64,000 bases of DNA from Bettongia penicillata ogilbyi (taxonomy: Eukaryota > Chordata > Mammalia > Diprotodontia > Potoroidae). Positions within the stretch are counted from its first letter, which is position 1. Every line of letters starts with the position of its first letter. The notes below the pieces were generated by a model. It did not search any database, had not been told where the DNA came from, and saw nothing but the letters and a program-made list of their open reading frames with translations. Shown here one piece after another: positions 10,905-21,975 of this stretch. A program made the translations under genes and the position numbers. The DNA is taken from NCBI GenBank assembly GCA_023548195.1, contig JAJHZJ010000009.1:5172715-5236714 (forward strand). The letters are read 5' to 3'.

Positions 10905-11505
10905 CATGTACTCTTGCTAAATGGCTGGCCCACTTTTTCTCCAGTCATACATTTCCCTAATGACATTCTTTCCTGCCCTATTATATAGTTGCTTTCCATG
11001 ATTTGTTTTGTGCTATTTTATGGTTGTTTGGAGTTGAATATGGGTTAGGGTTTATAATGATAATTTAAATGGGAAGATCTTTCCCATTCATTAATAAGCC
11101 CATGTGTCCTGCTTAATCACATGGAACCCTAAGTCACATGTGGTGGAAGGCACTTGCTGAATAGGTGGAACAGGAAGGGTGGAACAGAAATGAGAGGAAG
11201 TGAGTGAGAGCAGTTAGGGTAGAGAGAGAGGACACAGGCAAGTAGACAGCTAGACTCATGAGTGTTTGAGTGTTTGTGGGAAGGCCCCAGAAGGGGCAGG
11301 GAGGCTTAGGAATGACTTCGTCCCCTGCAGTGCTAATGTGCATTGACTTCTTGGCTACTATGATGGATTTGACTTTCTGGTGTCTGAATAAATGCTTTTC
11401 TTGTACTGTCTATATGGGGAATCTATTATACTTTGCAATTGAGAACTGTGGTGGCATAGTCATAGAAACTACCAGTGCTGTGATTACCTTGGCAATACAG
11501 GGTTA
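10905..11505 (+). mobile_element. LTR-like segment (candidate solo LTR)
   Basis: An AATAAA signal (11387-11392) sits in 'tggtgtctgaataaatgcttttc', followed by a short G/T-rich stretch of the kind found in retroviral R-U5. The upstream 400 bases are GA-rich. I could not fix termini or a target-site duplication. A 78-codon frame (11270-11506) inside it looks like chance. Confidence 0.4.
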
Positions 11506-11685
11506 AAACAATTTACTGCTTATTCCACCATCTTGGTTCCCAGAAGTAAATCTCTGATTTTTTCTGTATAGATGCAAGTCATGAAATACTACAGTCTCCA
11601 AATAATTAATATCAAAAGACACCTGTAGCACATTAGAGATAAGGAATTCTCCAGGATAGGTAAAATAAAGGATATCATCAGATAT

Positions 11686-11731
<46 letters not shown>

Positions 11732-12060
11732 CTGTATAAAAGAGGACCAGTGACTTAGTAAGAATGAAGGGCAATTAACGGACGGCCTATATGTTTCATA
11801 TACAATGTCAGAAGAATGCAAGGAAGGACTCCACCATGGTGGACCTCCTTTGGCAAATTCATGAGAAAGCAGAAACAACAATCACATGAGAGGGACAGGT
11901 AGGGAGAAACTGTGATCTCAGTCAGTGGACAGAATGTCTATATCATTGAGATCATACTTGGATTGGATTATTCTTGCTAACTATAGGAAGCTAGTTGTTA
12001 CAACACGCACAAAACTTAGAAAAGTCATATTATGTAAGTGCTAGTGACAGTCTGTATAGT
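11506..12060. other. unassigned sequence around a (TA)n tract
   Basis: Apart from the (TA)n run, no element recognised. Confidence 0.4.
11692..11730. repeat. (TA)n microsatellite
   Basis: Continuous TA dinucleotides. They produce false IYIYIY frames on the minus strand. Confidence 0.95.
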
Positions 12061-12160
12061 TAATATTATCTTGTTTTATATTTATAATTTATATTATATA
12101 TAATATATATTATATATTGATATAATATATATTATATACATAATATAATTATTTATAATT
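12061..12160. repeat. AT-only palindromic tract
   Basis: Nearly pure A/T. The arms 12101-12114 and 12121-12134 are perfect 14-bp inverted repeats around a 6-base spacer, so a cruciform is possible. Confidence 0.9.
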
Positions 12161-12234
12161 TGTGAGATACTATATGTAAAAGTTCATTGCCAATAAAATT
12201 GTATCCCTTGTATAAGAAAAAAAATTAAAAATTC

Positions 12235-12480
12235 TTTGGTTAGTGCAATAGACCTGGAATAAGTAAGACCTGAGTTCAACTCCAGTCTCAGACATTAATT
12301 ACATGTATGACCCTGGGAAAGTCACTTAACCTCTATTTGCTTCAGGTTTTTTTCAGTTGTAAAATAGAGATAATAAGAGCATCTAGCATCTACCTCACAG
12401 GATCGTTGGGAGGATCAAATCAGATATTTGTAAAAAAGTGCTTGGCAAATAATAGGCACTATATAAATGCTTACTCCCTC
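12235..12480 (+). mobile_element. MIR/MAR-type SINE with tail
   Basis: Head 'gtaagacctgagttcaactcc', core 'gaccctgggaaagtcacttaacc', tail 'gcactatataaatgcttactcc'. Confidence 0.8.
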
Positions 12481-12674
12481 CCCTCTCTCAAGTAGGTGCT
12501 AAGCTCAATTGCTTCTAACCACCAAAATGGTATAAGTCCTGATAGCATCCCATAGATTTTTGGGCAAAAGCCCAATTTTCCTAATCTAGTCATGACTCTT
12601 CCTTGAAGGCAAGACTGGTGTTGAATTAGGGTAGAGTGAAGTTAATGGAGGAATAGACTCATGCATCCTTGATG

Positions 12675-12780
12675 TGTGTCTATACACACATATACATAGA
12701 GATGTGTATGTGTATATATACACGTATATATGTGTGCATATGTGTATATCTATATGTACACACATGCATGCACACACACC
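12675..12780. repeat. low-complexity (TA/CA) tract
   Basis: Imperfect TATACACA/TGTGTATA units. Several short frames here are artefacts of it. Confidence 0.85.
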
Positions 12781-12784
12781 ATCT

Positions 12785-13239
12785 ATTAACAATCTCAGGT
12801 CACCGAATTGTAGTAGAGAATGGGAGATTAGTTTCTACTGGCAAAAGAAGGAATGGGAGGTATGAGATGGTTCCTGAGGGTTTTTTCCAACTTTGGAGTT
12901 CTGATATACTTTGATTCCATGTAGCAAAAAATGACAGGATTGTTCATTTTTCCTTTATAAAGAAGCAAGTTACAGACCAGCAAAAAATGCAGTGAGAAAG
13001 AACCTGAGAGTTCCCTCATCACCTTATGCTGACCTCGAGATTCTTTGGCTGATTTGATGAAATTAGCACAGCTGAGGAAGGTTCAAGATTTCCCCACTGA
13101 AGGCTTCTAAACAAACCATGGCAGTTAAACCCAGTTCTGCTCCTCAACAAATTCAGACAGTGTGATCAACTTTGAGAATGTTCAGAGGATACCAATGAAA
13201 GTGGCTAATTAGAAGACTAGAAAACTGAACTTATGGGGA
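12785..13239. other. unassigned sequence
   Basis: No clear element recognised. Confidence 0.4.
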
Positions 13240-13430
13240 AGTAGGGAGGTCATAGGATTTAGAGTGGGGATAAATCATCAAATCTAATCATTTTATACAT
13301 GTGGAACTAGCCTTAAAGAGGAAAAATGACTTTCCCAAGTCATACAATTAGTAAGTAGTAGACCTGGAATTAAAACTAAGTTCACTGGAATCAAAGCCCA
13401 ATATTCTTTCTATTACATGACAATGCCTTC
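13240..13430 (-). mobile_element. MIR-type SINE fragment
   Basis: Antisense: 'catcaaatctaatcattttataca', 'aaaatgactttcccaag', 'attagtaagtagtagacctgg'. Confidence 0.65.
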
Positions 13431-15539
13431 TCTATATAAAACTTTATAATTGGATAGTTTGAAGAAAGAAGACTGAACCAAGATTTAAAAATGGATGACT
13501 CCTTACAGAGAAAGTAATTCTATTTTTTGAGTCAAGAAGAGAACCTGTACTGAACATGAGCAATCAGGTGATATGGAAAGTTGTTTCTAGTTAGCATGTG
13601 TTGTTAAATGCTAGGTCATAAGACCCTTGCTAGAAGTCTTTTAAAAAGGACATGGATATCCATGACTCTAGCCAGATGTATTGCTGTAACTGTATATCAA
13701 GGTCTCTATTAGTTTATTGGAACCACTGAATTCCTATTCATGTATTTTCAGTTTCCCGATGCCACCACTAGATGGAGGTCCTGAATCTTCTGTGTCTTTA
13801 AGTAAATTGCTTTTCTTCTGATGGAAGAGGAGGGACAGGTCACCCAGTACTTGACTGACAGAATGTGATTTTAAAATGTACATCACTGGTTCTTGACAAG
13901 TACAAAGAATATGACTACAGTTTAGAAAAGTCTTTATAAAAATTTGCTTTTTAAAAAATATAAAGTCCTGTGTTCAAAATGGGAGCAATGACCTTTTAAA
14001 TGTTCTTTCCACACAGATTTTTGGCTTTCTTTCATAGATCTAGGGGTATATAAAGTCAACCTCTTCTGCTGGTCATCCCTGGGAACACCCCTCTGCTTCT
14101 TGGCCAACTCAGGAGGCATGGACAGCTTGCCCTAAAGCCAGCCTAGTGTCTAGAATACCAATTTAGCAATTCATTTGACTAATTAAGTCCTTAGTTTCAA
14201 TAGAAAGGAGAAATTAATGATTAATTAGTCCCATTGTGCAATCAATAACAGCCAAGGCCAGGGATGGGCCAGAGAGCAAAACAGACAAGAAAGGCCACTG
14301 AGGACCACAAGTTGCTGGGCACCAAATGTGGCTGAGCAGATGCCATCTTGTCCCTGGTTGAGTTTAAGATGTTTAGACTGTACTCGGAGAGAAGTGAAGA
14401 GAACTCTTATTGGTAGAAGCAACCAGTAGCCCCAGTAGTTTCTGGGGCAGATGACAGAAAATGTGCATGGGGATGGTTAAGGGAGGACCACTGAAATGGG
14501 AAAAACAATAACATCGCAGCTTCTCAATTGAACTCATTCTTGCTAAAGAGGTATTAAGTTCAGGTTTTCTCATTGTTAAAGAACCATGAATATTGTCAAA
14601 CTCTCCTAAATTTTGATTTCTTCAAATCCACCACTTTCATCCTAGTAACAGTTGTGGCTTCAGCATCTACGTGCGGAGACATCTCACTTAACATACCTGA
14701 CATAAAATTTGCCTGGAAATCAATTAGCTTGTTAGAAACAGAAATCCTCTTCACAAAAATATAAACAGCCCAACACTCTGAGCAGATAAATAATCTAGTT
14801 TCCTTGTCAGGTAATTTTCTGTAATAAAATATGTGATGAATCAAATGGATCTGTTGAACAACTTTGAAAGATACAATGATAAATGTAAGAGGTCGTGGTA
14901 AATCTCATGGCTACAATTCTGGCACTAACTGCATTATGTAATTCTCTGGTATGGAATCAATTTGTGGCTTGACAAGGGCTTCTAGAATGGTCTTGTAATG
15001 ATCTGTGTATTGATTTTAAAATGAAGTCATGTGGGAAACAACCAACTACAGGGATACTCTTATTGATGACACTAGGCACACAGGAGATACTCAGCCAATA
15101 CTTGTTGATTAGGTCCAAAGCAACCATGGTGGAGTCAGAGTCGAGTCAGGAATAGGAAATTAAGGGGAGGTGCTTTATTGCTAGAACAGACTCCTCTCTG
15201 CCTCCTGCATCCTCTTGATGGGAATTTCACTGCAGGATCTTACATTCCCATTAAACTATTTTCATATCCATAGTTTTAAGTGCCTGCTTTGGAACCTTAG
15301 GCTCCTTTGGATAATAGTAAAGAAATAGATTCCTCATGATGTCAAAACGACACTTTCATTTCCTCCCTTCTCTTTGTCATCCTAGGATGATGAGAGCAAT
15401 TAAAAGAGAAAGAGATTTTTCTAGCTCATTGGAGCTCTCTTCAGAAGGAAAAAATGCAACTATAGGTGAAATTTTTTGAATTGAAATTTTTTCAATGATT
15501 TTATTATTATTCTAATTTCCGAATCTCCTATTTGATGGA
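13431..15539. other. unassigned 2.1 kb with no recognised repeats
   Basis: The longest stretch in the first third of the window without a recognised transposon, apart from a doubtful L2 tail at about 15065-15115. No frame above 82 codons and no splice-bounded protein-like exon that I can identify. Confidence 0.4.
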
Positions 15540-15895
15540 ATTTAGATACAAACAGTACTAGGACAAGTCAGTATCCCCAAATGAGATAATATATGTAAAG
15601 CGTTTTGCAAATCTTAAAACACTATATAAATGTTAGCTATTATTATTACAATAGTTCTTTTATGTTTAATGCCCAGTGGACCATTGCGCAGGTGGATAAA
15701 ATTATTGCTTTTCTATTTAATAAGTGTTAGATGTAAGCTTATCTTCTGTAGACTCACAGAAAGCATATTCAGGGTAACTCCAGCAGCAAATAAGATGACG
15801 GGAATGACATGTATTACATCCTGCTCCCACATGATTCTATTTTTTCTTCTGAGTCTTAATGTATTTGAAAGCTTTCCCTTCTGATGCAGTTTTGA
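15540..15895. repeat. unnamed repeat X, copy 1
   Basis: 'tactaggacaagtcagtatcc', 'caggtggataaaatt' and 'agcttatcttctgtagac' each have a matching segment in the same order at 17.69-18.07 kb. By eye the identity is about 65-70%. A SINE tail (15583-15652) interrupts this copy. The family is not identified. Confidence 0.5.
15583..15652 (+). mobile_element. MIR/MAR-type SINE 3' tail
   Basis: 'gcgttttgcaaatcttaaa' followed by 'cactatataaatgttagc' and TTA repeats. A 5'-truncated SINE inside repeat X. Confidence 0.7.
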
Positions 15896-16604
15896 TGTCC
15901 AGTATTCATTAAGGCGATACCTACTAAAGTGTTATTCTTAGCTTTTATGAATGAGCATTATGTCTGGGAAATTATGGGCAATAGTTTTTTGTCAGTCATG
16001 ATGTTCTCTTTACTATAGCTCATTTGTTGAAATCTCAAGGACATTGGGAATTTATATTCATAATATTGGGATCTGTCATATATTAGTTTATGAGGTAGAG
16101 AACGCTTCTAGTGTATAATTCTGGTCAATTGATCATGTCTTGGCATGTGTTTGATAGGTGCTATATTTTTGCAAAAGGCAGTATTATGGGCAGATCATTT
16201 CAACCATTTCTTGGCAAATGTATTCATATATTTTATTGTATATTTTATGTATATTATATAAATACATATATAGTATATAATTACATACATACATACATAT
16301 ATATAAATTAGTACAGGCTCTTTTAGGATGACCCTTCTACAATTTCTGGTGGCAATGGCCTGAACCTTTCCCTCTATAATTAACTCCAATTAAATCCTCA
16401 TGACTTATTTATTTAACACGTCTCTTTTGATAAGCTGTTTGAGATTATTTGGATTTTGACCATGGAAGACCTTTTGATTTCATTTTTAGATATTAGACAG
16501 TTCATAATTCATAAATTATGCAATAATTTTATTGCATAAATGCAATAAAGCACTTGTGACTCAAGATCAGACATATTCCAAAAGTCTTATGGTGTTATTA
16601 TGAT
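15896..16604. other. unassigned AT-rich sequence
   Basis: Contains a TATA/CATA-rich tract near 16230-16310. No element recognised. Confidence 0.4.
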
Positions 16605-16650
16605 TATATAACAAGATAATATAAGATATGCAAAGTATTTTGTAAATCTT
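16605..16650 (+). mobile_element. SINE 3' tail, left half of target site
   Basis: 'gcaaagtattttgtaaatctt' is the SINE tail motif. It continues at 17371 with 'aaagcactatataag', so the deleted L1 landed inside this SINE tail. Confidence 0.75.
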
Positions 16651-17370
16651 TTTTTTCTTTAATATAAAATTTATTTAACTTTTTACATTCATTTTCACAA
16701 AATTTTGGGTTCCAAATTTTCTCCCCATTTGTCCCCTCCCTCTACCCCAATAAACCGAGCATTCTAATTTCCCTATCGCCAATCTGCCCTCTCTTCTATC
16801 ATCCCTCCCTTCTCTTGTCCCCATCTTCTCTTTTGTCCTGTAGGGCAAGATGACTTTCTATTCCCCCTTAACTGTATTTCTTATTTCCTAGTAGCAACAA
16901 CAATACTCGACAGTTGTTCCTAAAACTTTGAGTTCCAAATTCTTCCCATCCCTCCCTCCCCACTCATTCCCTTTGGGAAGGCAGGCAATTCAATATAGGC
17001 CATATCTGTGTAGTTTTGCAAATGACTTCCATAACAGTCATGTTGTGTAAGACTAACTATATTTCCCTCCATCCTATCCTGCCCCCATTGATTCTGTCCC
17101 TGAAACCTGCTCGGATCTGCTCCTCTCAGGCCGCACGGGCAGGACAGGGCTGGGATCCACTCTCCAGTCCACAACGGACCTTTGGTGGCAGTTTTTCAGG
17201 GCTCTCTGGAATGGAAATCTCCTCCACTGCATTGCTGTGCAGATTCCACTGCTCCAGAATTTGTGGGCAGTTCTTTTTACAGGAGATTTATGGGCTGTGG
17301 TTTCGGAGCTAGCATACATGAGTCTTTTCTACTCTGCCATCTTGGCTCCTCCTTGTATTTTGTAAATCTT
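16635..17370 (-). mobile_element. internally deleted L1 with perfect 16-bp TSD
   Basis: The direct repeat gtattttgtaaatctt occurs at 16635-16650 and 17355-17370. The element (16651-17354, 704 bp) reads on the minus strand from the L1 5' terminus 'aaggaggagccaagatggc' (17354 down, with a YY1-type site at 17336-17345) into sequence like the L1 3'UTR seen at 49.8 kb ('tagtcttacacaacatgac', 'ggaactcaaagttttag'), and ends in an A-rich tail against 16651. ORF1 and ORF2 are both absent. The target, cttt/aagat on the minus strand, fits the L1 endonuclease preference. The intact TSD suggests a fairly recent insertion. Confidence 0.85.
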
Positions 17371-17414
17371 AAAGCACTATATAAGTACTAGCTATTATCA
17401 TTAGTATTATTATT
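17355..17414 (+). mobile_element. SINE 3' tail, right half of target site
   Basis: Begins with the duplicated target, then 'aaagcactatataagtactagc' and TTA repeats: the rest of the SINE tail split by the deleted L1. Confidence 0.75.
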
Positions 17415-17661
17415 GGGGGGCAGCTAGATGATACAGTGGATAGATCAATGGGATGTAGTCATGAAGACCTGAGTTTAAATCTAGCCTCAGACACTTACTA
17501 GCTATGTAACCCTGGGCAAGTCACTTAACCCTGTTTGCCTCAGTTTCCTTATCTGTAAAAGGAGCCAGAAAAGGAAATGGCAAATCACTCCAGTACCTTT
17601 GTCCAAAATAATCCAAATGGGGTCATTATTGGTCGTGACTGAAATCATTGAACAATAACAA
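17415..17661 (+). mobile_element. SINE-A, nearly full length
   Basis: From 'ggggcagctagatgatacag' through 'ccctgggcaagtcacttaac' to 'cattgaacaataac'. It directly follows the tail of the older SINE. Confidence 0.85.
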
Positions 17662-17689
17662 TTTGTTCTATCAGTCTTCTCATCTTATC

Positions 17690-18065
17690 TGGTGGGGTTC
17701 ACATAGAAAATCCTGGGACAAGTGGATATCCTGCCACTATTCTTTTACATTTACTCTTCTACAGGGTATCACACAGGTGGATGAAATAACAATTTCCTGG
17801 TAAAATAAAAATATTAGGATATCAGCTTATGCTCTGTAGATTTACTGAGCACATCCTCAGCACAATTCCAGTCACAGACAAGATACTCACTGCTTCCTCT
17901 TTCCATAGTACTTATGATCTCCTGAGTCAGGTAGGTCTCTACATTTTGAAAGCTTTTCACTCTATTTGGTTGGAAATTATGCACATTTGGAGTGATGACA
18001 TCTATTGAAAGCTTATAATTAGCAACCACATTTGCTTTGACCTCTCCTTTGCTTCCTTTCATAAG
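17690..18065. repeat. unnamed repeat X, copy 2
   Basis: 'cctgggacaagtggatatcc', 'acaggtggatgaaataac', 'agcttatgctctgtagat' and 'attccagtcacagacaagat' pair with copy 1. The minus-strand frame 18062-17814 (82 codons, ..STMERGSSEYLVCDWN..) resembles one in copy 3, but I do not claim that it codes. Confidence 0.5.
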
Positions 18066-18069
18066 ATCG

Positions 18070-18445
18070 TACCCTATTCAAGTCCAAAGAGTCCTTGGAA
18101 ATCACCTGGATTGAAACTCCTTATTTTACACATGAGGAAACCTCTCTGTGGTCCTCAAAGAGTACTTTTTGAATTTAGAATTAGAGGAGCAAAGTTCAAA
18201 TTCTGACACTGACACTACCAACTATCCATGTGACCTTGGAAAAGTAATTTTGCCTCTTTGTGCCTCGGTTTACTCATCTGCAAAATAAGGAATGTAGACT
18301 AGTTGATATTCGAGGTCCTTTCTAGCTTCAAATATATACCTTATGATCCTAAGCGGAGTGATTCACCTAAATTCACAGATTGCACAGTGAGAATGAGGAT
18401 CCCAATTCTCTGACTCCAAGACTGTATTTTCTATTCTGCCTCCTT
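18070..18445 (-). mobile_element. MIR-type SINE split by another MIR
   Basis: Antisense halves at 18070-18150 ('ccttattttacacatgaggaaac') and 18352-18445 ('aattcacagattgcacagtgagaatg'). The opposite-strand copy between them is a later insertion. Confidence 0.6.
18155..18351 (+). mobile_element. MIR-type SINE nested in an antisense MIR
   Basis: Core 'catgtgaccttggaaaagtaa', 'tgcctcggtttactcatctgc', and the 3' 'ggtcctttctagcttcaa'. Confidence 0.7.
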
Positions 18446-18449
18446 TCCT

Positions 18450-19475
18450 GGTCTTCAATAACATCACACCCACTACACCTAGGACCCCCTCCCCAAGGCT
18501 CTGTATGTCTTGGGCTTCTTCTCTTTTTGCTCTATGCTATCCCCTTTCAGTAATTTCTTTAGCTCTCATGAGTTCAATTATCATCTCTAGAGAGATCCAG
18601 CTCTAATCTCCTGAACTACAGTCATCCATTACATTTCATTCTAGATTTTCCAAATGCATTTGAAACTCAATATGTCCAAAATAGAACTCATCATCTTCCT
18701 TCCCCTCCTTTACTCCATGTCCCCCAATTGAGGGCACATCCACCTTCTGGGACACAGAGGCTCAATGGTATTCTCAGTTCCATACTCTCACTTGCCTCAT
18801 ATATCCAGACCATTGCCAGTTATTGTCATTTCTGCCTTTACCACAACTCTCACATGCTGCTTCTTTTTATACATACAGCCACAACCCTAGCTCAGACCCT
18901 TATCACCTCTTGCCCTGAACTATTCCAAAAGCCATCGAAATATTCTCTTTCCCACTCAAATTTATCCTCCACTCAGTCGCTAAAATTGCTTTTCTAAAGT
19001 ATAGATCTGACCAGGCCACTCACTCTTCTAGGATCAAATATAAAGTCCTCTGTCTGGCTACCTCCGTACCAGTCTTTGTATACTCAGTGCCCTCCACACA
19101 TTCTACAATCCAACTGTACTGGTTTATTTTCTGTTCTTCACACACAACACTTGATCTCCCATCTCAGTGCCTTTGTACTACCTTGTTGTTATCATGCCTG
19201 GAATGCTCTGTCCCTCTCACTTCTGCCACTTGGTTGCCCTGGTTTCCATTAAAATTCAAGTGCCATCTTCTTTAAGAAGCATATTCCAATCCCGTCAGCA
19301 GCTATTACCTTTCCCTTTAAAGTTACCTTCTACCTACTCTGTCTATCTCATATGTAGCCAGTTATATCTACATGTTGTCTCCCTGAGTCTCTCTCCTCAA
19401 GGGCAGGGGCTGTTTTGTTGGGGTTTTTTTTGCCTTTCTCTATAGTAAGTACTTAATAAGTGATCATTAACATAC
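18450..19475 (+). mobile_element. L2 LINE, about 1 kb, end of ORF2 and 3' region
   Basis: Landmarks in order: 'gagttcaattatcatctcta', 'tgaaactcaatatgtcc', 'atagatctgaccaggccac', 'tatcatgcctggaatgct', 'aaattcaagtgcc', and the 3' end 'agtaagtacttaataagtg'. An internal deletion removes sequence near 18600. Confidence 0.8.
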
Positions 19476-19825
19476 TGATGACAGCACATTACGAAGTTAT
19501 TAAATTGACAAGTGACTATTTCATGCTGATTAAAAATCCTTTTAAATAAAGTGTGTTTTCCTCTGGTTCTAGTAAATAGGAAAATTTGTCTCTTTTCAGT
19601 GGCTATCTTCCTGCCTTCCAGGAGGTGGTGCTGTTGCATTCACAAATCTACCCTTCTGAGATTGGGGGTTCCTTGCTCTTTTCCTTTGTTTTATTTGATT
19701 TTTCTTTGGCTTTTTCTGTTCATAAATTATGTAGTCAGGAGAGGAGATTAGCTTGTCAAAACAAAATAAAAAGAAATAATTCAAGATCACTTCCTTTCCT
19801 TGAAATCCGTTCCTTTTATTTGCAC
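19476..19825. other. unassigned sequence
   Basis: No repeat recognised. The 121-codon frame 19586-19951 runs into an antisense MIR and has no recognisable domain, so I do not call a gene. Confidence 0.4.
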
Positions 19826-20010
19826 AGTCAGTGCTTCCCCTTGCATTATCTCATTGATGTCTCTTACCAGTCCTGGTATAGAAGGTATCCTTATCCCCAT
19901 TTCATAGATGAGGAAACTGAGACACAGATTTGCCCACAATCACGTAATTAGCAACTGACAGAACCCGGACTTGGCGCCTGGACTAAGTCATCTGGTTACA
20001 CGTCTACAAG
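19826..20010 (-). mobile_element. MIR-type SINE
   Basis: 'atccccatttcatagatgag', 'aactgagacacag' and 'gcccacaatcacgtaattagc' are antisense MIR. Confidence 0.75.
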
Positions 20011-20259
20011 TGGTTTCCACTACACTAGGAGCTTTGCTTCCTTCACAGGGACCTGGGGATGCTAGAGGAGGGGGAGGAAAGGAGCACTGGTCTAGGTGGG
20101 TTTATAATCACTCACATGACATTTCATTATGAGTCTCTATATTGTTCTGAAGTTTCCTTTTAAGATTCTGTTCTGAGAGTGACAATACTTTTTGATACGA
20201 AAAAAACCAGTTTTAAGTGTATATGCACACCTATTAGTATGTATATATAAACATATGAT

Positions 20260-20512
20260 GGGTGGCTAAGTGGTGGGATGGACAGAGCACTGAGCCCAGA
20301 GTCAGGAAGACCTGAGTTCAAATCCCAACTCAGGAACTTGCTAGCTGTGTGACCCTGGGCAAATCACTTAACCTTGTTTACCTCCATTTCCTTATCTGTA
20401 AAATGACCTGGAGAAAGAAATGGGAAACCATTCCAGTATCTTTACCAAGAAGACCCCAAATGGGGTCACAAAGGGTTGGTCAATACTGAAAAATAACTGA
20501 ACAACAAAAAGC
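20260..20512 (+). mobile_element. SINE-A, nearly full length
   Basis: Head 'ggtggctaagtggtgggatgg', core 'tgaccctgggcaaatcactta', end 'taactgaacaacaaa'. Confidence 0.85.
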
Positions 20513-20514
20513 CA

Positions 20515-20725
20515 TGAGATCTTCAATTTAAATTAAGAAGGGACCTTAGGGATCATAATTTCCAACTCTAATTTATACAAGAAAAAACTGAGGCCCAGAG
20601 AAGTTAAATAACTTCCCTAGGGTCACACAACTGGTAAGTATCTGAGGTAGGATTCAAACTCAGGTCTTTCTGACCTAAAGCACAATACTATCCACTGCAC
20701 CAGTCATGTCAAACTCCAATGGAAA
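20515..20725 (-). mobile_element. MIR/L3-like SINE
   Basis: 'aagaagggaccttagggatc', 'actgaggcccagagaagtt', 'ggtcacacaactggtaagta'. Confidence 0.7.
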
Positions 20726-20779
20726 CAGAGGCAACTAAACGCTACACAACACATACACATCTCTGTGGGTTGAATATTG

Positions 20780-20953
20780 ACTTTAAAAAACACACACTTG
20801 TTTTATATATTTCATTTATATTATAATTTATATTGCATATATAATTGATATATTTTTTTCTAAAAATTTATACATCAATATACTAAATCAGGTAGGAACA
20901 ACATTTTCATCCAGTTCAGGACACATTTTAAAGTGTACTGGGCCATATAGATA

Positions 20954-21007
<54 letters not shown>

Positions 21008-21141
21008 TATACACACATGCACACACGCATACATATATACACATAAAATATATACATATTTTATATATGTGTGTAATATATACATACATATAGATAGATG
21101 GACAGATTAGATAGATACACATACAGATAGATAGATGGATA

Positions 21142-21197
<56 letters not shown>

Positions 21198-21240
21198 TAG
21201 ATAGGTAGACAGGTAGACAGATAGACAAATAGACAGCCAG
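20780..21240. repeat. compound microsatellite block
   Basis: (GATA)n at 20954-21004 (about 12 units), TATACA-rich sequence, then (GA)n at 21144-21194 (about 25 units), then AGACAGGTAG-like units. Long YLSIYLSI and SLSLSL frames on the minus strand come from this block. Confidence 0.95.
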
Positions 21241-21524
21241 CCAGCAACGTTTGACATCTGTCCATTTCACCTCTTATACGCTTGCCCTCTTGGGCAAGAG
21301 CCATGGTCCTGTTATCCATTGTTGTTCCAGGGGACACATTTCTCTCCTGAGCATCACAAGCATAGCCATGTTTCTTATATTACTTTCCATGCCTCTATCA
21401 TCCCACAAAGCAGTCTGAAACTTTAGAATCTTTTCATTTTTCCTGTACCACATCTTTGAGAGAAGAGTTTCATAGATGAAAGATAACTCCAAGTCTTAGT
21501 GAAATTTTAAGCTATTAGAGCATG

Positions 21525-21660
21525 TATGTATGCACATATACATAGATATATGTACATATGCCTATATTCATGTTTATATATGCATATATAATATGCAAAT
21601 GGCATGTATATATGCATGTATGTATATGGATCCATATACATACAGGTATATATGTGTGGA
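21525..21660. repeat. low-complexity TATG/TACA tract
   Basis: Imperfect alternating purine-pyrimidine units. Confidence 0.85.
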
Positions 21661-21839
21661 GATGCCTACACAGGGTATCCTAAGGCTCAGAACAGCCCAT
21701 ACATTTTTAAACTTCACAGCAAGCACTTTCTTTTATCTGTCTTAGATTTATCTTGTTCAAATACTTGTTAAGGTATTTCAGCACTTGGCAAACAAATCCC
21801 TGCTCACTTCATCCATACTCATTTCAATATTTGTCTTTC

Positions 21840-21975
21840 ATATCAAAAAATTCTCCTCATTTTATCCTGTTCTCACTTGACTGTCTAATTACCTTTCTCT
21901 AGTTCTATTATTACTTTTCTGAAGTATAGGGACCAGAGCTGTGTATAATATTCCAAGTGTGGATATATTAGAATT
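21840..21975 (+). mobile_element. L3/CR1-type LINE fragment
   Basis: 'gaccagagctgtgtataatatt' followed by 'ccaagtgtgg' matches the L3 'cacagtattccaggtgtgg' landmark. Confidence 0.5.

Noticed and set aside
19586..19951. 121-codon plus-strand frame
   Set aside because: Its end lies in an antisense MIR and no motif or homolog is recognisable.
20954..21004. CRISPR-like regular repeat
   Set aside because: Tandem tetranucleotides without spacers; the DNA is vertebrate.
20928..21257. 109-codon minus-strand frame rich in SLSL and IYLS
   Set aside because: It is the translation of (GA)n and (GATA)n microsatellites.
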